Positions 16,195-23,548 of a stretch of 64,000 nucleotides of DNA are shown one piece after another. Numbering within the stretch: position 1 is the first letter of the stretch; every line of letters starts with the position of its first letter. The position numbers were made by a program, and so were the translations under genes. Origin of the DNA: an uncultured Phocaeicola sp. (GTDB lineage: Bacteria > Bacteroidota > Bacteroidia > Bacteroidales > Bacteroidaceae); assembly GCA_944320815.1 (NCBI GenBank), contig CALUIZ010000004.1, positions 59,392 through 123,391 of the forward strand, read 5' to 3'. A model generated the notes under the pieces. The model was not told the origin of the DNA. It did no database searches and saw nothing but the letters and a program-made list of their open reading frames with translations.

Positions 16195-16653
16195 ATGAGA
16201 AAGATATTGCTTTTAATATTTGTCCTTTATTCGTTGGCCGGTTTTGCACAAATAGACGTACAATCGTTATATGATTCGAGTACGGAAACGCTTACTCTTT
16301 TAGTAAAAAATAATACGGGTAAATTGTTTCGCTTATGTCCTTTCCCTGGGCAAGATTATTATGAACCGGGAAGTGCTTCTTTTGTGATCTTACAATATAA
16401 AGATGTGAGCGGAAAAGTGCTTTTTAGAAGGTCGTTTTTTGTTTCTGAGCAATTGCCTATATCTGAATCTACAAAAGGCAAATTCCTTTTCAAGTACGAT
16501 GAAAATAAGTATGTTTACAACTTGGAGAAATTATATGAGGGTAATATAAATGATATTTACGAAGTGGATGTTCATATTCAGATAGAAGCTGTATCTTTGG
16601 AGGACAAGAAAGATGTTTACAAGGAAGTAATAGACAAATCTTATCAATGGTAA
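16195..16653 (+). CDS. small secreted protein, array member A
   Basis: A 152-residue protein with a signal peptide (ILLLIFVLYSLAGFAQ). The mature domain, about 130 residues, begins IDVQSLYDSSTETLTLLVKN. It shares the pattern of the neighbouring paralogues: a first strand, then a YD-x-x-T/K-x-L-T-L strand and a conserved N, and an aromatic end. I infer a beta-sandwich fold. No catalytic residues stand out and no family is recognised. Confidence 0.75.
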   Translation: MRKILLLIFVLYSLAGFAQIDVQSLYDSSTETLTLLVKNNTGKLFRLCPFPGQDYYEPGSASFVILQYKDVSGKVLFRRSFFVSEQLPISESTKGKFLFKYDENKYVYNLEKLYEGNINDIYEVDVHIQIEAVSLEDKKDVYKEVIDKSYQW

Positions 16654-16654
16654 T

Positions 16655-17070
16655 ATGAAAAAGTTGAAGGCAATATGTTTCTGTATGTTCTGTTTTTTCC
16701 TGTCTTGTGCCTTAAAGGTCAGGATGTAGATTTCAGTCTTACAAGGGAGGGGAACAAGGTAATTTATAAAGTCGTAAATCAGATGGACGAATTTATATTG
16801 TTGTATGAAACTTATGTGGATTTAGGTACTGGTTCTCACCTTTTTATACAATGTAAAAAGCCGGACGGTAAAATTTGTAATTATGTTTTGCCGGTGCAGG
16901 ACAAGCATCTCGTAAAAGTGGAATCCGGGGAAAGCTATCTCCGTACCATTGATATATCTCGTTATGTTTCAGATGGAACAATAGAAAAAATTAGTGCCGT
17001 AGCTAATGTTTGCTTTGATGATGCACAAGGCAAACTTAAGATTGTCAGAATGGAAAAAGAGATTCCATGA
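16655..17070 (+). pseudogene. array member B with a frameshifted signal peptide
   Basis: The natural start at 16655 gives MKKLKAICFCMFCFF, very close to the start of the paralogue at 18829 (MEKLKLICFCVFGFF). In the T6 run at 16693-16698 one base is missing relative to that paralogue, so this frame stops after 24 codons. The other frame encodes PVLCLKGQDVDFSLTREGN and the rest of the domain. An alternative ATG at 16675 is in the correct frame (MFLYVLFFPVLCLKGQ) but lacks the basic N-terminus of a normal signal peptide. It may be phase-switched or decayed. Confidence 0.7.
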
Positions 17071-17090
17071 GCCTGCGGTGTATAGGTATG

Positions 17091-17152
17091 GTGTGGAGCG
17101 GCGAAATGCCGCTCCTATTTCTCCGTCTGTCGTTCTGCCCGGTAGGTTTTGG
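17091..17152 (+). repeat. intergenic hairpin repeat, copy 3
   Basis: TGGAGCGGCGAAATGCCGCTCC with a GGAGCGGC/GCCGCTCC stem, followed by CTATTTCTCCGTCTG. The downstream half is shorter and more diverged than in the other copies. It lies 20 bp after array member B. Confidence 0.75.
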
Positions 17153-17207
17153 AAAAGCAAAGGTTTATGTTATATGATATGTATTGATTGAACGTGTGAT
17201 TTTTACA

Positions 17208-17657
17208 ATGAAACAATTTTGTTTGACAATTATACTTGGAACTTTGAGCGCAATTTGCAGTATCAGCAAAGCGCAGGAAGTGAAAATCGACTTTAACTTG
17301 ACATATGACAAGTCGAAAAACGAGATGACTTTGACGGTTTCCAATATGGGGGATAATGATGTTTTTTTGATTAATCAAGATCGGGGTACTTCTGCCGGCA
17401 GTCATATTTTTTTGTATTATAAAACATTTGATGGCATTTCTGCTTCAAGAACTTTGCCGTTGATAGATTATGATTCGGAAAATCGCAGACGGATTATTCA
17501 GAAAGAATTGCCGGCCGGGCAACAGTTCATACAGGTATATAATTTGACTCAGGCACTTGCGTGGAATGCAAGAAAGGCTCAAGTCTATTTGGCAGTAGCT
17601 TATTGGAAGGACGATCATTTTGAGTTGGAACATTTGCATAAGGAGTTCGTTTTTTAG
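17208..17657 (+). CDS. small secreted protein, array member C
   Basis: The start at 17208 gives 149 residues with signal peptide MKQFCLTIILGTLSAICSIS ending KAQ. The mature part begins EVKIDFNLTYDKSKNEMTL and shows the array pattern: VSN after the second strand, GSHIFLYYK in the middle, and a terminal KEFVF. The open frame extends eight codons upstream, but that start lacks a secretion signal. It is closest to member D at 17693. Function is unknown. Confidence 0.75.
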   Translation: MKQFCLTIILGTLSAICSISKAQEVKIDFNLTYDKSKNEMTLTVSNMGDNDVFLINQDRGTSAGSHIFLYYKTFDGISASRTLPLIDYDSENRRRIIQKELPAGQQFIQVYNLTQALAWNARKAQVYLAVAYWKDDHFELEHLHKEFVF

Positions 17658-17692
17658 GTGTGCTATTTTGTTTGAAATACAGAAAAGTGATT

Positions 17693-18136
17693 ATGAAGAA
17701 GTGTTATTTGGCAATAGTCTTGATGTTAGTTCTTATTTCCGGTTACGGCATAGCCCAAGAGGTCGGAATAGACATGTCATACGACAGATACAAGAATGAA
17801 CTGACTCTTGTCTTGACCAACAAGAGTGATAAGGAACTATGGGTGCGCAACCAGTCTTCGCTGGATGAATGGTCAGGCAGTCTGGTGGAGATGTTTTATG
17901 AAACGAAAGACGGTTATTCGATACATATCCCATTCAGTTTGTTCGAGTATGATAGAGTGAATAGGGAACCTGTTGTTTTGAAGGTTCTTCCTCCTAATGG
18001 GAAGCTGGAACGTACTTTTTATTTATCGTTAGAGAGGGTACATATCCTTAGAAAAGCAAATGTTTGTTTGACAATGTTTTGTGAGAAGGACGGTAAAATT
18101 GAACACTTGTTTCAGGAAAAGGAGTTTGTGTTTTGA
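17693..18136 (+). CDS. small secreted protein, array member D
   Basis: 147 residues from the ATG at 17693, with signal peptide YLAIVLMLVLISGYGIAQ. The mature domain EVGIDMSYDRYKNELTLVL aligns directly with member C, and both end in KEFVF. Only 35 bp separate it from member C and there is no hairpin repeat between them, so the two are probably co-transcribed. Confidence 0.75.
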   Translation: MKKCYLAIVLMLVLISGYGIAQEVGIDMSYDRYKNELTLVLTNKSDKELWVRNQSSLDEWSGSLVEMFYETKDGYSIHIPFSLFEYDRVNREPVVLKVLPPNGKLERTFYLSLERVHILRKANVCLTMFCEKDGKIEHLFQEKEFVF

Positions 18137-18184
18137 TGAGCAGTCTTATTTTTAGACAATGGTTTTTATTGGTTGTTAAGAAAT

Positions 18185-18604
18185 ATGGAAAATATTATCA
18201 AACATTCAGTCGTCTTTTTATTGTTGTGCGTTTCTTTTGGGCTGAAAGCTCAAGATGTGAAGTTTGATATTGTTCTTAAAGGTACCACATTGAATTATAC
18301 GGTTGTCAATGATACTCCAAATGATATATATTTGGTGCAATACGGTGACTTCAATCCGGATAGGGGTTCGCATTGTTATGTTTACTATAAGGATACAGGC
18401 GGATATGTCGGTGAGGCGTCATTTGTATTAATCGAAAAAATGGCCTTTTTAATAAAGCCCGGCACTTGTTTCAGCCGTGATATTGATATTTCTGAATTTG
18501 ACAGGCAAAGGCTTGTGCGAATCTCTTGCCGGGCAGCGGTAATGATGACGGATGAGCATGACAAACCATGTATAAAAAGATTTGACAAAAGCATAACCTT
18601 TTAA
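18185..18604 (+). CDS. small secreted protein, array member E
   Basis: 139 residues from 18185 with signal peptide SVVFLLLCVSFGLKAQ. The mature part DVKFDIVLKGTTLNYTVVND contains GDFNPDRGSHCYVYYKD and RDIDISEF and ends KSITF. It is the same subfamily as members B and F, sharing the strands QDVxF, VxND(T)P and DIS. Extracytoplasmic location is predicted from the signal peptide only. Confidence 0.75.
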   Translation: MENIIKHSVVFLLLCVSFGLKAQDVKFDIVLKGTTLNYTVVNDTPNDIYLVQYGDFNPDRGSHCYVYYKDTGGYVGEASFVLIEKMAFLIKPGTCFSRDIDISEFDRQRLVRISCRAAVMMTDEHDKPCIKRFDKSITF

Positions 18605-18664
18605 ATGATGTTTTGCTTCTTTATTTATGAAAGTTTTAGTGGTGAGAATGTGTAATCATTTCAT

Positions 18665-18760
18665 AGTGCGGAGCGACGAAATGCCGCTCCTTCTTCTCTG
18701 CCTGCTGATGTGTTTCCATCGGGATGTCCCGACGGACGTGGCAGGGCTGGTGGAAGTCTG
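18665..18760 (+). repeat. intergenic hairpin repeat, copy 4
   Basis: GCGGAGCGACGAAATGCCGCTCC, then CTTCTTCTCTGCCTG, ATCGGGATGTCCCG and GGGCTGGTGGAAGT. It is the longest copy and aligns with copy 2 through the GGCTGGTGGAAGT end. Confidence 0.8.
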
Positions 18761-18828
18761 ACTTGGGTATATGAAGAAGGATTTCGAGTAGCAAGAAAAC
18801 ATGGTTTCTAAATTAAATGTACACAATT

Positions 18829-19242
18829 ATGGAAAAGTTAAAATTAATATGCTTTTGTGTGTTCGGTTTCTTTCCTGTCTTGTGCCTTAAAGGTCAGGAT
18901 GTCAATTTTAATATAAAGAAGGAAGGTGATGTTATAATTTATGAGGTGGAAAATGATACTCCTTATTATTTGATGTTGTTTTATACAGGCGATATTAATC
19001 CTAGTGGCGGATCTTATTGTTTGGTTAATTATGAATGTGACAATAAAAGAAGGAGTGATTTTTTAGATGTAGATAAGTGTGCTATAAGGATTGAATCAGG
19101 TGCGAAGTATATTCGGAAATTTGATATTTCTGAATATGTGAATTATAAAATTATAGATGTAAGTGCAGTAGCGGCTATGGCTGTAAAGGATAGAAACGGG
19201 AAAACGATACCTTTAAAATTGAGAAGGAATATATCTTTTTAA
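18829..19242 (+). CDS. small secreted protein, array member F
   Basis: 137 residues from 18829, with signal peptide ICFCVFGFFPVLCLKGQ. The mature part DVNFNIKKEGDVIIYEVEND contains GDINPSGGSYCLVNYE, KFDISEY and a terminal RRNISF. It is strongly similar to members B and E. It is the intact counterpart that reveals the missing base in member B. An upstream in-frame ATG at 18817 is possible but adds only MYTI. Confidence 0.78.
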   Translation: MEKLKLICFCVFGFFPVLCLKGQDVNFNIKKEGDVIIYEVENDTPYYLMLFYTGDINPSGGSYCLVNYECDNKRRSDFLDVDKCAIRIESGAKYIRKFDISEYVNYKIIDVSAVAAMAVKDRNGKTIPLKLRRNISF

Positions 19243-19267
19243 GATTTTGCGCGTATTGGATTATTTT

Positions 19268-19333
19268 TTGCGGAGCGGCATTTCGCCGCTCCTGTTTCTT
19301 TGCTTTTATCGGGATGTCCCGGTGGCATGTCCC
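19268..19333 (+). repeat. intergenic hairpin repeat, copy 5
   Basis: TTGCGGAGCGGC-ATTTC-GCCGCTCC with a perfect GGAGCGGC/GCCGCTCC stem, then CTGTTTCTTTG and ATCGGGATGTCCCGG. It closes the secreted-protein array. Confidence 0.8.
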
Positions 19334-19438
19334 TAATATCTGGTAAAGATGGAAAGGGGAGGTCAGGTTTTTTTTCAGAAAGATTTATTCTACCGTGTAT
19401 CTTGTTTTGCGGAGATTTTAATCTTGTGGGAGGAGTTG

Positions 19439-19469
19439 TTTGAAAATGTCATTATTTGCGTTAACTTTG
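19439..19469 (+). promoter_or_regulatory. promoter of the NfnAB-like fusion gene
   Basis: TTTG (19439-19442), exactly 19 bp, then TAACTTTG (19462-19469). This is a full match to the Bacteroides consensus. The start codon at 19519 follows 49 bases later. Confidence 0.75.
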
Positions 19470-19518
19470 TGCGGGTCAATCTGACAAATCTTGAAATAAC
19501 TAACTTATTTAATAGAAA

Positions 19519-21810
19519 ATGAATAAAATTCTTTCAAAAGAGCATTTCTCGGAAAAGGTCTTCAAACTTGTGGTTGAAGCTCCCTTGATTGCGAAGTCGC
19601 GCAAGGCGGGACATTTTGTGATAGTACGTGTGGGTGAGAAGGGGGAACGTATGCCGCTCACCATTGCGGAGGCAGACCCTGTAAAGGGAACCATCACGCT
19701 GGTGGTGCAGGAGGTTGGCCTTTCATCTACCCGGCTGTGTGAGTTGAACGAGGGGGATTACATTACTGATGTGGTGGGCCCGTTGGGGAAGGCTACGCAT
19801 ATCGAGAACTTCGGAACAGTGGTTTGTGCCGGAGGAGGTGTGGGGGTGGCTCCGATGCTCCCCATCGTACAGGCTTTGAAGGCGGCCGGAAACCGTGTGA
19901 TTACGGTGCTTGCCGGACGCACGAAAGAGTTGATCATTCTTGAAAAGGAAATGCGTGAAAGCTCCGATGAAGTGGTGATTATGACCGATGACGGCTCTTA
20001 CGGGCAGAAAGGTCTGGTTACTGAAGGTGTGGAGGCTGTAATCAAGCGCGAGAAAGTGGACAAATGTTTTGCTATCGGCCCGGCTGTCATGATGAAGTTC
20101 GTGTGTCTGCTTACGAAGAAATACAATATTCCTACTGATGTTTCTCTGAACACTATTATGGTGGACGGAACGGGTATGTGCGGCGCATGCCGGATTACGG
20201 TAGGCGGGAAGACTCGTTTTGTTTGTGTGGACGGACCGGAGTTTGACGGTCATCAGGTGGATTTTGATGAGATGCTGAAACGTATGGGGGCGTTCAGGGA
20301 TGTGGAGCGTGAGGAAATTCATAAGCTTGACGGGCATCCGCAGACTTGCAAGGCGGAAGACAGTCTCACTGACCGTAACTCCCCATGGCGCGAAGCTCTC
20401 CGCAAGCAGATGAAGGCGAAAGAGCGGACAGCTATCCCGCGTGTGAAGATGAATGAACTTGACCCTGAATATCGTTCACACAGTCGCAGGGAAGAGGTGA
20501 ATCTGGGCCTGAACGAGGAGCAGGCATTGACAGAAGCGAAGCGTTGTCTTGACTGTGTCAATCCGTCGTGTATGGAAGGCTGTCCGGTCGGAATCAACAT
20601 TCCTGCATTCATCAAGAACATTGAGCGGGGTGAGTTCCTCAATGCGGCCAAAGTGTTGAAACAGACAAGTGCGTTGCCTGCCGTATGCGGTCGTGTATGT
20701 CCGCAGGAAAAGCAGTGCGAATCGAAGTGTATCCATCTGAAGATGGGATACGAGGCGGTGGCTATCGGTTATCTGGAGCGTTTCGCAGCCGATTATGAGC
20801 GTGAAAGCGGACAGATTTCTGTGCCGGAGATTGCGGAGAAGAATGGCATCAAGGTTGCGGTGGTCGGATCCGGGCCTGCCGGGCTTTCGTTTGCCGGAGA
20901 TATGGCGAAGAAGGGCTACGATGTGACTGTGTTCGAGGCTCTGCACGAGATTGGCGGTGTGCTGAAATATGGTATTCCGGAGTTCCGCCTGCCGAACAAG
21001 ATTGTGGATGTGGAGATTGAGAATCTTTCCAAGATGGGGGTTACTTTTGTGAAGGACTGCATCGTAGGAAAAACCATCAGCGTGGCCGATCTGGAGGCGG
21101 AAGGGTATAAGGGCATATTCGTGGCTTCAGGGGCCGGTCTGCCGAATTTCATGAACATTCCGGGTGAGAACTCCATCAACATCATGTCATCCAACGAGTA
21201 TCTTACCCGTGTCAACTTGATGGACGCGGCAAGTGAGGATTCGGACACTCCTGTGCCGTTCGGCAAACGTGTGGCGGTCATTGGCGGTGGAAACACGGCG
21301 ATGGATTCCGTGCGTACGGCCAAGCGTCTGGGGGCAGAGAGGGCAATGATCATTTACCGTCGTTCGGAGGCTGAGATGCCCGCACGTATAGAGGAAGTGA
21401 AACATGCCAAGGAAGAAGGAGTGGAGTTCCTCACTTTGCATAATCCGATTGAATATAAGGCCGATGAGCAGGGCCGCGTGAAGCAGGTGGTGCTTCAGAA
21501 GATGGAATTGGGTGAACCGGATGCTTCCGGACGACGCAGCCCGGTTCCCATTCCCGGAGCAGTGGAAACCATTGACATTGACATGGCTGTCGTGAGTGTG
21601 GGTGTGTCGCCCAATCCGATTGTCCCGAATTCAATCGAAGGACTTGAACTGGGGCGTAAGGGTACGATTGCGGTCAATGAGGACATGCAGTCGTCCATTC
21701 CGACCATTTATGCCGGAGGTGACATTGTGCGCGGTGGCGCTACGGTGATTCTGGCGATGGGTGACGGACGACATGCCGCTGCTGCTATGGACAAGCGTTT
21801 GCGTGGATAA
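19519..21810 (+). CDS. fused NfnA-NfnB-type flavoprotein (DHOD-B NAD-binding subunit / glutamate synthase-like)
   Basis: A 763-residue cytoplasmic fusion. Residues 1 to about 270 are ferredoxin-NADP reductase-like: RMPLTIAEADP for FAD, CAGGGVGVAPMLPIVQALK for NAD(P), and GTGMCGACRITVGGKTRFVC for a [2Fe-2S] cluster. From about 290 the sequence is the small subunit of glutamate synthase. It has two [4Fe-4S] motifs (CLDCVNPSCMEGCP; CGRVCPQEKQCESKC) and two dinucleotide folds (VVGSGPAGLSFAGDMAKKG; AVIGGGNTAMDSVRTAKRLG). In separate form these parts make Nfn, which couples NADH, NADPH and ferredoxin by electron bifurcation. Bacteroides genomes often carry the fusion under a glutamate-synthase label. 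It has its own promoter and terminator. Confidence 0.92.
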   Translation: MNKILSKEHFSEKVFKLVVEAPLIAKSRKAGHFVIVRVGEKGERMPLTIAEADPVKGTITLVVQEVGLSSTRLCELNEGDYITDVVGPLGKATHIENFGTVVCAGGGVGVAPMLPIVQALKAAGNRVITVLAGRTKELIILEKEMRESSDEVVIMTDDGSYGQKGLVTEGVEAVIKREKVDKCFAIGPAVMMKFVCLLTKKYNIPTDVSLNTIMVDGTGMCGACRITVGGKTRFVCVDGPEFDGHQVDFDEMLKRMGAFRDVEREEIHKLDGHPQTCKAEDSLTDRNSPWREALRKQMKAKERTAIPRVKMNELDPEYRSHSRREEVNLGLNEEQALTEAKRCLDCVNPSCMEGCPVGINIPAFIKNIERGEFLNAAKVLKQTSALPAVCGRVCPQEKQCESKCIHLKMGYEAVAIGYLERFAADYERESGQISVPEIAEKNGIKVAVVGSGPAGLSFAGDMAKKGYDVTVFEALHEIGGVLKYGIPEFRLPNKIVDVEIENLSKMGVTFVKDCIVGKTISVADLEAEGYKGIFVASGAGLPNFMNIPGENSINIMSSNEYLTRVNLMDAASEDSDTPVPFGKRVAVIGGGNTAMDSVRTAKRLGAERAMIIYRRSEAEMPARIEEVKHAKEEGVEFLTLHNPIEYKADEQGRVKQVVLQKMELGEPDASGRRSPVPIPGAVETIDIDMAVVSVGVSPNPIVPNSIEGLELGRKGTIAVNEDMQSSIPTIYAGGDIVRGGATVILAMGDGRHAAAAMDKRLRG

Positions 21811-21826
21811 ATGACGCAGCAGACAG

Positions 21827-21879
21827 AAAAGAGACGTGGGTGAGCCGAATTTTGTTTTGGCTCACCCACGTCTCTTTTT
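21827..21879. terminator. strong bidirectional intrinsic terminator
   Basis: A perfect 20-bp stem (21827-21846 with 21859-21878; core GAGACGTGGGTGAGCC) with a 12-base loop, a T-run on the right and an A-run on the left. It sits between convergent genes ending at 21810 and 21898 and can stop both. Confidence 0.92.
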
Positions 21880-21897
21880 GAGAATGGTGGTTGACTC

Positions 21898-22941
21898 TTA
21901 TCTCATCTGTACTCCAGTGATTTCACCGATATACATTTTGTATGATTTCGACGTGTCGATTGACTGGTTGAGCGATTTCAGTTCATCGGCACTCATTTCT
22001 TTCGACATGGATTTCTTGCATGTGATGACTACGCTGGCCTGAGCGGCTCCACGCAGATAGAAGGAAATCGTGTAACTGTCGGCATGTTCAGCCAATGCGC
22101 TGACGGCTGTCTTGCTCTGGTCTATCAGTGTATAGGCGACATCCTTGTTGAAGAGCTCTCCGAAACCTCCCCAGTTTTCCGCTTTGATTTCCACTTCTTC
22201 GCCATTGGCGGTGAGGGTGATTCTTCCTTTGGAAGCGATTTCATTCAGGTTGGAGGGAAGTTGTTCCAGTCCGACCTCCTTCAGCTCTCCGTTTGCGGAA
22301 ATGGCCGGCTTTCCTGTTTGGGCGGGTACGGTGATGACAGATGACGTGCCCGATATTGTCCGTTCGCCTATTGCATCGGATGCAGACTTGAAGAGCGCGT
22401 CCTTGAGATTGATGGTCTCTCTTCTGAACTTGCCGCAGATGGGAGCCAGTTTGGTCTTTTTCTTGTTCAGCGCGATGTCGTCGGTAATCCATTCTTCCGC
22501 AGTATATTTCTGTCCTCCGTCGCGGTTCTCGTCATACCAGTAGCGGATGCGTGTCATTGTCAGATCGCATACGCCTTCTTTCACTTTGATGTAAAACTGG
22601 TAGTAGATTCTTGTGCGGTCAAGTGAAAGTGCTGACGACGAGAAAACGATGTATTCCTCTGCCGCAGCGGCTATGTCGCCTTCTTCTTCATTGGTATAGA
22701 CTACCCGGCTTGTCAGTTCTCCTTCAGTCTTGAAGCGGCTGTCTGCCCATTTGAGCATGATGTCATAGAGTTCCGCCTTCGACAGTGAGGGAACTTTTAT
22801 TTCTTTGCTGAAGCAGACTTTTCCTTCTTCGTTCAGCGTGATGGCTCCGGCAAGGTATTTCGGGTCGGAGTTGTCCTTTTTTTCTTTGGCAAATCCCAGA
22901 AGAGGAATAAGAGCCAGCAGAATCAATAAATATTTTTTCAT
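21898..22941 (-). CDS. DUF4468-type secreted protein
   Basis: 347 residues from the ATG at 22941, which gives signal peptide MKKYLLILLALIPLLGFAKE. A longer frame to 23016 would add a second hydrophobic stretch that overlaps the -7 box. The N-terminal domain (AELYDIMLKWADSRFK, YYQFYIKVKEGVCDLTMTRI) resembles DUF4468, a TATA-binding-protein-like fold common in Bacteroidetes envelope proteins. The C-terminal half is a separate domain without a name that I know. Role is unknown; it is monocistronic. Confidence 0.75.
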   Translation of the reverse strand: MKKYLLILLALIPLLGFAKEKKDNSDPKYLAGAITLNEEGKVCFSKEIKVPSLSKAELYDIMLKWADSRFKTEGELTSRVVYTNEEEGDIAAAAEEYIVFSSSALSLDRTRIYYQFYIKVKEGVCDLTMTRIRYWYDENRDGGQKYTAEEWITDDIALNKKKTKLAPICGKFRRETINLKDALFKSASDAIGERTISGTSSVITVPAQTGKPAISANGELKEVGLEQLPSNLNEIASKGRITLTANGEEVEIKAENWGGFGELFNKDVAYTLIDQSKTAVSALAEHADSYTISFYLRGAAQASVVITCKKSMSKEMSADELKSLNQSIDTSKSYKMYIGEITGVQMR

Positions 22942-22961
22942 GTTGTCTTGAGTTTTTCTTT

Positions 22962-22970
22962 GCAAACATA
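22962..22970 (-). promoter_or_regulatory. -7 box for the DUF4468 gene
   Basis: Minus-strand TATGTTTGC fits TAnnTTTG, 21 bases before the ATG at 22941. It supports that start over the longer frame, whose start would lie upstream of the promoter. Confidence 0.5.
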
Positions 22971-22989
22971 GTAAAAGGAGGCAAATCAA

Positions 22990-23061
22990 AAAAAGCAGAT
23001 TAACGCAATTTTTCACAGATTAAACAAAAATATCTGTGACTGTTTGCGTCAATCTGCTTTT
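22990..23061 (-). terminator. nested hairpin after rpiB
   Basis: An outer stem AAAAGCAGATT...AATCTGCTTTT plus ACGCAA/TTGCGT encloses an inner CACAGAT/ATCTGTG stem. The T-run on the minus strand is after the stem. It follows the rpiB stop at 23114 and most likely ends the tkt-rpiB transcript. Confidence 0.7.
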
Positions 23062-23113
23062 GATATAGTCTTGTCAGTCTTTATACAGACCTTTCATTTC
23101 ATGTCAGGTCGGG

Positions 23114-23548
23114 TCATCTCACCGGAATCTTGTCGATGCGGGTCTGATGCCGTCCTCCTTCGAACTGCGTGCTGAAGAATTCAGTCATAATCTTATCGGC
23201 CATGTCCGCGTCAATGAACCGTCCTGGCATGACCAGCACGTTCGCATCGTTGTGCAGACGTGACAGACGGGCAATTTCCGGAATCCAACATAAAGCCGCC
23301 CGTATGCCTTGATGCTTGTTCAGCGTAATGCTGATTCCCTCTCCGCTTCCGCAGATGGCGATTCCCGGGCAGCATTCTCCCTTTTCCACGGCTATGGCCA
23401 GGGGATGTGCATAATCGGGATAATCACAACTGTCGGAAGTGTATGTGCCGAAATCCTTGTATTCCCATCCTTTCGCTTCCAACCATTTCTTTACATACTG
23501 TTTCAGCTCAAACCCTGCATGGTCGGAAGCCAGTCCTATCACCTTCAT
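23114..23548 (-). CDS. rpiB: ribose-5-phosphate isomerase B
   Basis: A 144-residue cytoplasmic enzyme interconverting ribose 5-phosphate and ribulose 5-phosphate. Family features are the opening IGLASDHAGFELKQYVKKWL, the active-site segment CPGIAICGSGEGISITLNK containing the catalytic cysteine, and HNDANVLVMPGRFI. Length is typical. Its ATG overlaps the tkt stop in TGATG, so it is coupled to transketolase, a logical pentose-phosphate pair next to the arabinose genes. Confidence 0.95.
   Translation of the reverse strand: MKVIGLASDHAGFELKQYVKKWLEAKGWEYKDFGTYTSDSCDYPDYAHPLAIAVEKGECCPGIAICGSGEGISITLNKHQGIRAALCWIPEIARLSRLHNDANVLVMPGRFIDADMADKIMTEFFSTQFEGGRHQTRIDKIPVR

Noticed and set aside
15239..19333. 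CRISPR-like array formed by the five repeats
   Set aside because: The repeats are 60-95 bp, imperfect and separated by whole genes, not by uniform short spacers; no cas genes are present.
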